Origin: Candidatus Gastranaerophilales bacterium
GTDB lineage: Bacteria; Cyanobacteriota; Vampirovibrionia; Gastranaerophilales; Gastranaerophilaceae
DNA length: 64,000 nt
Assembly (NCBI GenBank): GCA_028693235.1
Contig: JAQUVW010000002.1
Coordinates: 379,298 to 443,297 of the forward strand
Direction of reading: 5' to 3'
Under the pieces are notes generated by a model, which saw only the letters and a program-made list of their open reading frames with translations, was not told where the DNA came from and ran no database searches. The first letter of the stretch is position 1; each line of letters begins with the position of its first letter. Below, piece after piece: positions 62,640 to 64,000 of this stretch. Both the position numbers and the translations under genes were made by a program.

Positions 62640-62834
62640 ATTTTCTCCAATCTTTATTGTCTGGCTCCATTGTACCTCAAAAATCGTCCTTTTCAAATCC
62701 TAGTGGCTATATATCTTTGCTAAAATTCTACCCAAGAGGCTAGTAGAATTATGTTCGCAGGCATGGGATAAATAAGTTGTTGATTTACTCCCCTTTATAT
62801 ATATGATAAATACAAGTAACCAAAGGAGTCACTT

Positions 62835-63119
62835 ATGTTTGACTGCACTTACAAGTTTACGAATTTTATCTTACATAAAAAAAAGAAATATACTTCAAAA
62901 GACAATAATAATTTTAAAAAAAACAACTCAATGACAGATATATTAGCCGACAAAAACTGTAAAATCGTTGTTTATCCCGATTCTGATTTGAAAGAAGTCT
63001 ATCAAATAATGAATTGCATGAAATTAGAAAAGTTACCTGTGGTTCAAAATCCTTGGAATAAAAAGTTCCTCGGCTATTATATTACCAAAAAAAATATTGA
63101 AGACGCTAATATAGCCTAA
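62835..63119 (+). CDS. Small protein with a single CBS-like motif
   Basis: A 94-residue protein. Residues about 42-90 (KIVVYPDSDLKEVYQIMNC...KLPVVQNPWNKKFLGYYITKKNI) match one CBS motif; the usual pair would need about 120 residues. The N-terminal 40 residues are Lys/Asn-rich and unstructured. AAGGAG lies ten bases before the ATG. A homodimer could make a CBS pair, or it may be a fragment of a channel or IMPDH-type protein. Convergent with the next gene. Confidence 0.6.
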   Translation: MFDCTYKFTNFILHKKKKYTSKDNNNFKKNNSMTDILADKNCKIVVYPDSDLKEVYQIMNCMKLEKLPVVQNPWNKKFLGYYITKKNIEDANIA

Positions 63120-63129
63120 TCTAAGTCGC

Positions 63130-63789
63130 TTATCGGTTTAGCTCTAACGGTTCAAAGTCTATCCCCTTTATGGTGATGTCCGTTTTTGTGCCTTTGCCTT
63201 TTTTCGGTAGTTCTTGTTTGTCAGCATAGATTACAATCCCTAAATTGTTTCCGTATTTGTTTTTGAGTCTTAAATTCGGATTTGCGATTAAACCGGTTTT
63301 TGTATAGGCAAAATCTCGTTTTGATTTTGTTATAGCATATCTGTCTTCGTTATAATCTCTTACAAGTGCTCGTGCTCCACCTATGTTTTTCCCTGACTCA
63401 AAGTAATCTTGGGCGTCTTTGCCTGTTAATATATAATTTCTATCTCCTGTATAACAAGGTCTTATCCTTGAGTTTTCGCTTGACGGAATTGGCTTTGCGG
63501 GTATTTTGTAATCATTATCAACATTAGCAAATGCGTTTCGTATCATATTGTTAAGGGCGTTTTTATATGTATGTTCTTCGGCTCCGTCATTTCGTAAAAG
63601 CACTCTATTCAATGCTTGAATGACTTTTTTAGATAAATCAGGCGAACAAGATGTGTCCACTTTTTCAGTGTTTCCGCTGTATGAATCAAATGTTATTTGT
63701 TCATAGTTTACACAGGCATTATCATTATTAATTACGATTTTCTTTACAGGTATTACCTTGCCGAAAGATGGGGTAAACGCTATTTTCAT
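63130..63789 (-). CDS. Hypothetical protein with MKI...SFGK N-terminus
   Basis: A 219-residue protein of unknown function. It begins MKIAFTPSFGKVIPVKKIVIN, a style of N-terminus I associate with proteins of this lineage. The middle contains DYFESGKNIGGARALVRDYNEDR and a basic C-terminal half (LRLKNKYGNNLGIVIYAD). Neither a signal peptide nor a transmembrane helix is seen. No homology could be assigned. Its upstream region on the plus strand has an extended -10. Confidence 0.6.
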   Translation of the reverse strand: MKIAFTPSFGKVIPVKKIVINNDNACVNYEQITFDSYSGNTEKVDTSCSPDLSKKVIQALNRVLLRNDGAEEHTYKNALNNMIRNAFANVDNDYKIPAKPIPSSENSRIRPCYTGDRNYILTGKDAQDYFESGKNIGGARALVRDYNEDRYAITKSKRDFAYTKTGLIANPNLRLKNKYGNNLGIVIYADKQELPKKGKGTKTDITIKGIDFEPLELNR

Positions 63790-63885
63790 GTTATATCCTC
63801 TTTTGTTTATTAAAATAACCCTAAATGTTATTATTTGTTAATTTATTTATACTCTTTTTACATGTTTTAATATAATATTTTTATA

Positions 63886-63894
63886 TGGTATAAT
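63886..63894 (+). promoter_or_regulatory. Extended -10 near the window end
   Basis: TGGTATAAT (63886-63894) is a perfect extended -10; no good -35. It would start transcription near 63902, just before a REP-like palindrome and the partial ORF. Confidence 0.5.
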
Positions 63895-63907
63895 TCTATC
63901 AAAATGG

Positions 63908-63928
63908 GTCGTTGCGTCATGCAATGAC
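63908..63928. repeat. REP-like palindrome
   Basis: GTCGTTGC (63908-63915) pairs with GCAATGAC (63921-63928) with one wobble, spacer GTCAT. Best-preserved of the three related elements in the window. Confidence 0.45.
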
Positions 63929-63948
63929 GAGTTGAACAAGACAGGGTA

Positions 63949-64000
63949 ATGAGAGTAAAAAATTTTATAAATAAAGCGGGAATTTTGTTAATATGGGGAT
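63949..64000 (+). CDS. Partial ORF, N-terminus of an unknown protein running off the window
   Basis: ATG at 63949 opens a frame to the window end, reading MRVKNFINKAGILLIWG, a basic start followed by a hydrophobic stretch that could be a signal or transmembrane segment. CAGGG lies very close upstream, so the start is uncertain. Nothing more can be said from 17 codons. Confidence 0.35.
   Translation, partial: MRVKNFINKAGILLIWG

Noticed and set aside
1-64000. CRISPR array, tRNA, rRNA or prophage
   Set aside because: No regularly spaced repeats, cloverleaf sequences, rRNA motifs or phage structural genes were recognised anywhere in the window.

Overview
The window is AT-rich, densely packed bacterial chromosome with housekeeping content. 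No rRNA, tRNA, CRISPR array, prophage or intact insertion sequence was seen. The gene set suggests an anaerobic, non-photosynthetic cyanobacterial relative (Vampirovibrionia/Melainabacteria, probably order Gastranaerophilales). Reasons: a four-subunit 2-oxoacid:ferredoxin oxidoreductase, a pseudopilin C-terminal domain with a DVNGDKKPN-type loop, MotAB plus a FliA-type sigma factor, small signal-peptide proteins with E-x-x-L-x-G repeats, and plant/cyanobacterial-type enzymes. The taxonomic call is inference.

Layout. 1-8 kb: a winged-helix protein with a 2-hydroxyacyl-CoA dehydratase D-component homologue, a FliA-type sigma factor, the der-plsY-malic enzyme operon and motAB. 8-15 kb: spermidine synthase-like protein, lysS, HU, DAHP synthase, OmpH/Skp, pyrimidine-nucleoside phosphorylase and an RpoD-family sigma factor. 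15-24 kb: a histidine-kinase-like protein lacking the phospho-acceptor His, a lone ABC ATPase, a PLP enzyme, an LCP protein, hisG-mazG, a degenerate HAD-like protein divergent from an XRE regulator, and obgE. 24-35 kb: acyl-CoA synthetase, DnaQ-like exonuclease, GNAT, korDABC, two secreted proteins, then tig-clpP-clpX. 35-49 kb: GDPD, glutamate-cysteine ligase, rsmA-ispE-murQ, a 901-residue repeat protein, type-4 uracil-DNA glycosylase, a candidate structured RNA, trkAH, aroA, and a scar where a 5'-truncated pseudopilin abuts an XRE gene. 49-59 kb: one overlapping operon pyrK-pyrD-pyrE-pyrB-pyrC-(pyrF-carA fusion)-carB, covering the whole UMP pathway, preceded by a promoter, a 13-codon leader peptide and a terminator. 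59-64 kb: HELAH-type protein, rhodanese behind a hairpin that contains its ribosome binding site, a HisA-HisI-HisE fusion followed by hisD, half a CBS pair, and a lineage-type hypothetical.

The most notable observations are the HisA-HisI-HisE fusion followed 9 bases later by hisD (domain order resembling fungal HIS4), the PyrF-CarA fusion inside a complete pyr operon, the leader-peptide attenuator of that operon, the 32-residue repeats of the 901-residue protein, the H-box-less kinase, the hairpin holding the rhodanese ribosome binding site, and the terminator-ended RNA candidate upstream of trkA. All functions are inferred by reading the sequence; no searches were run.
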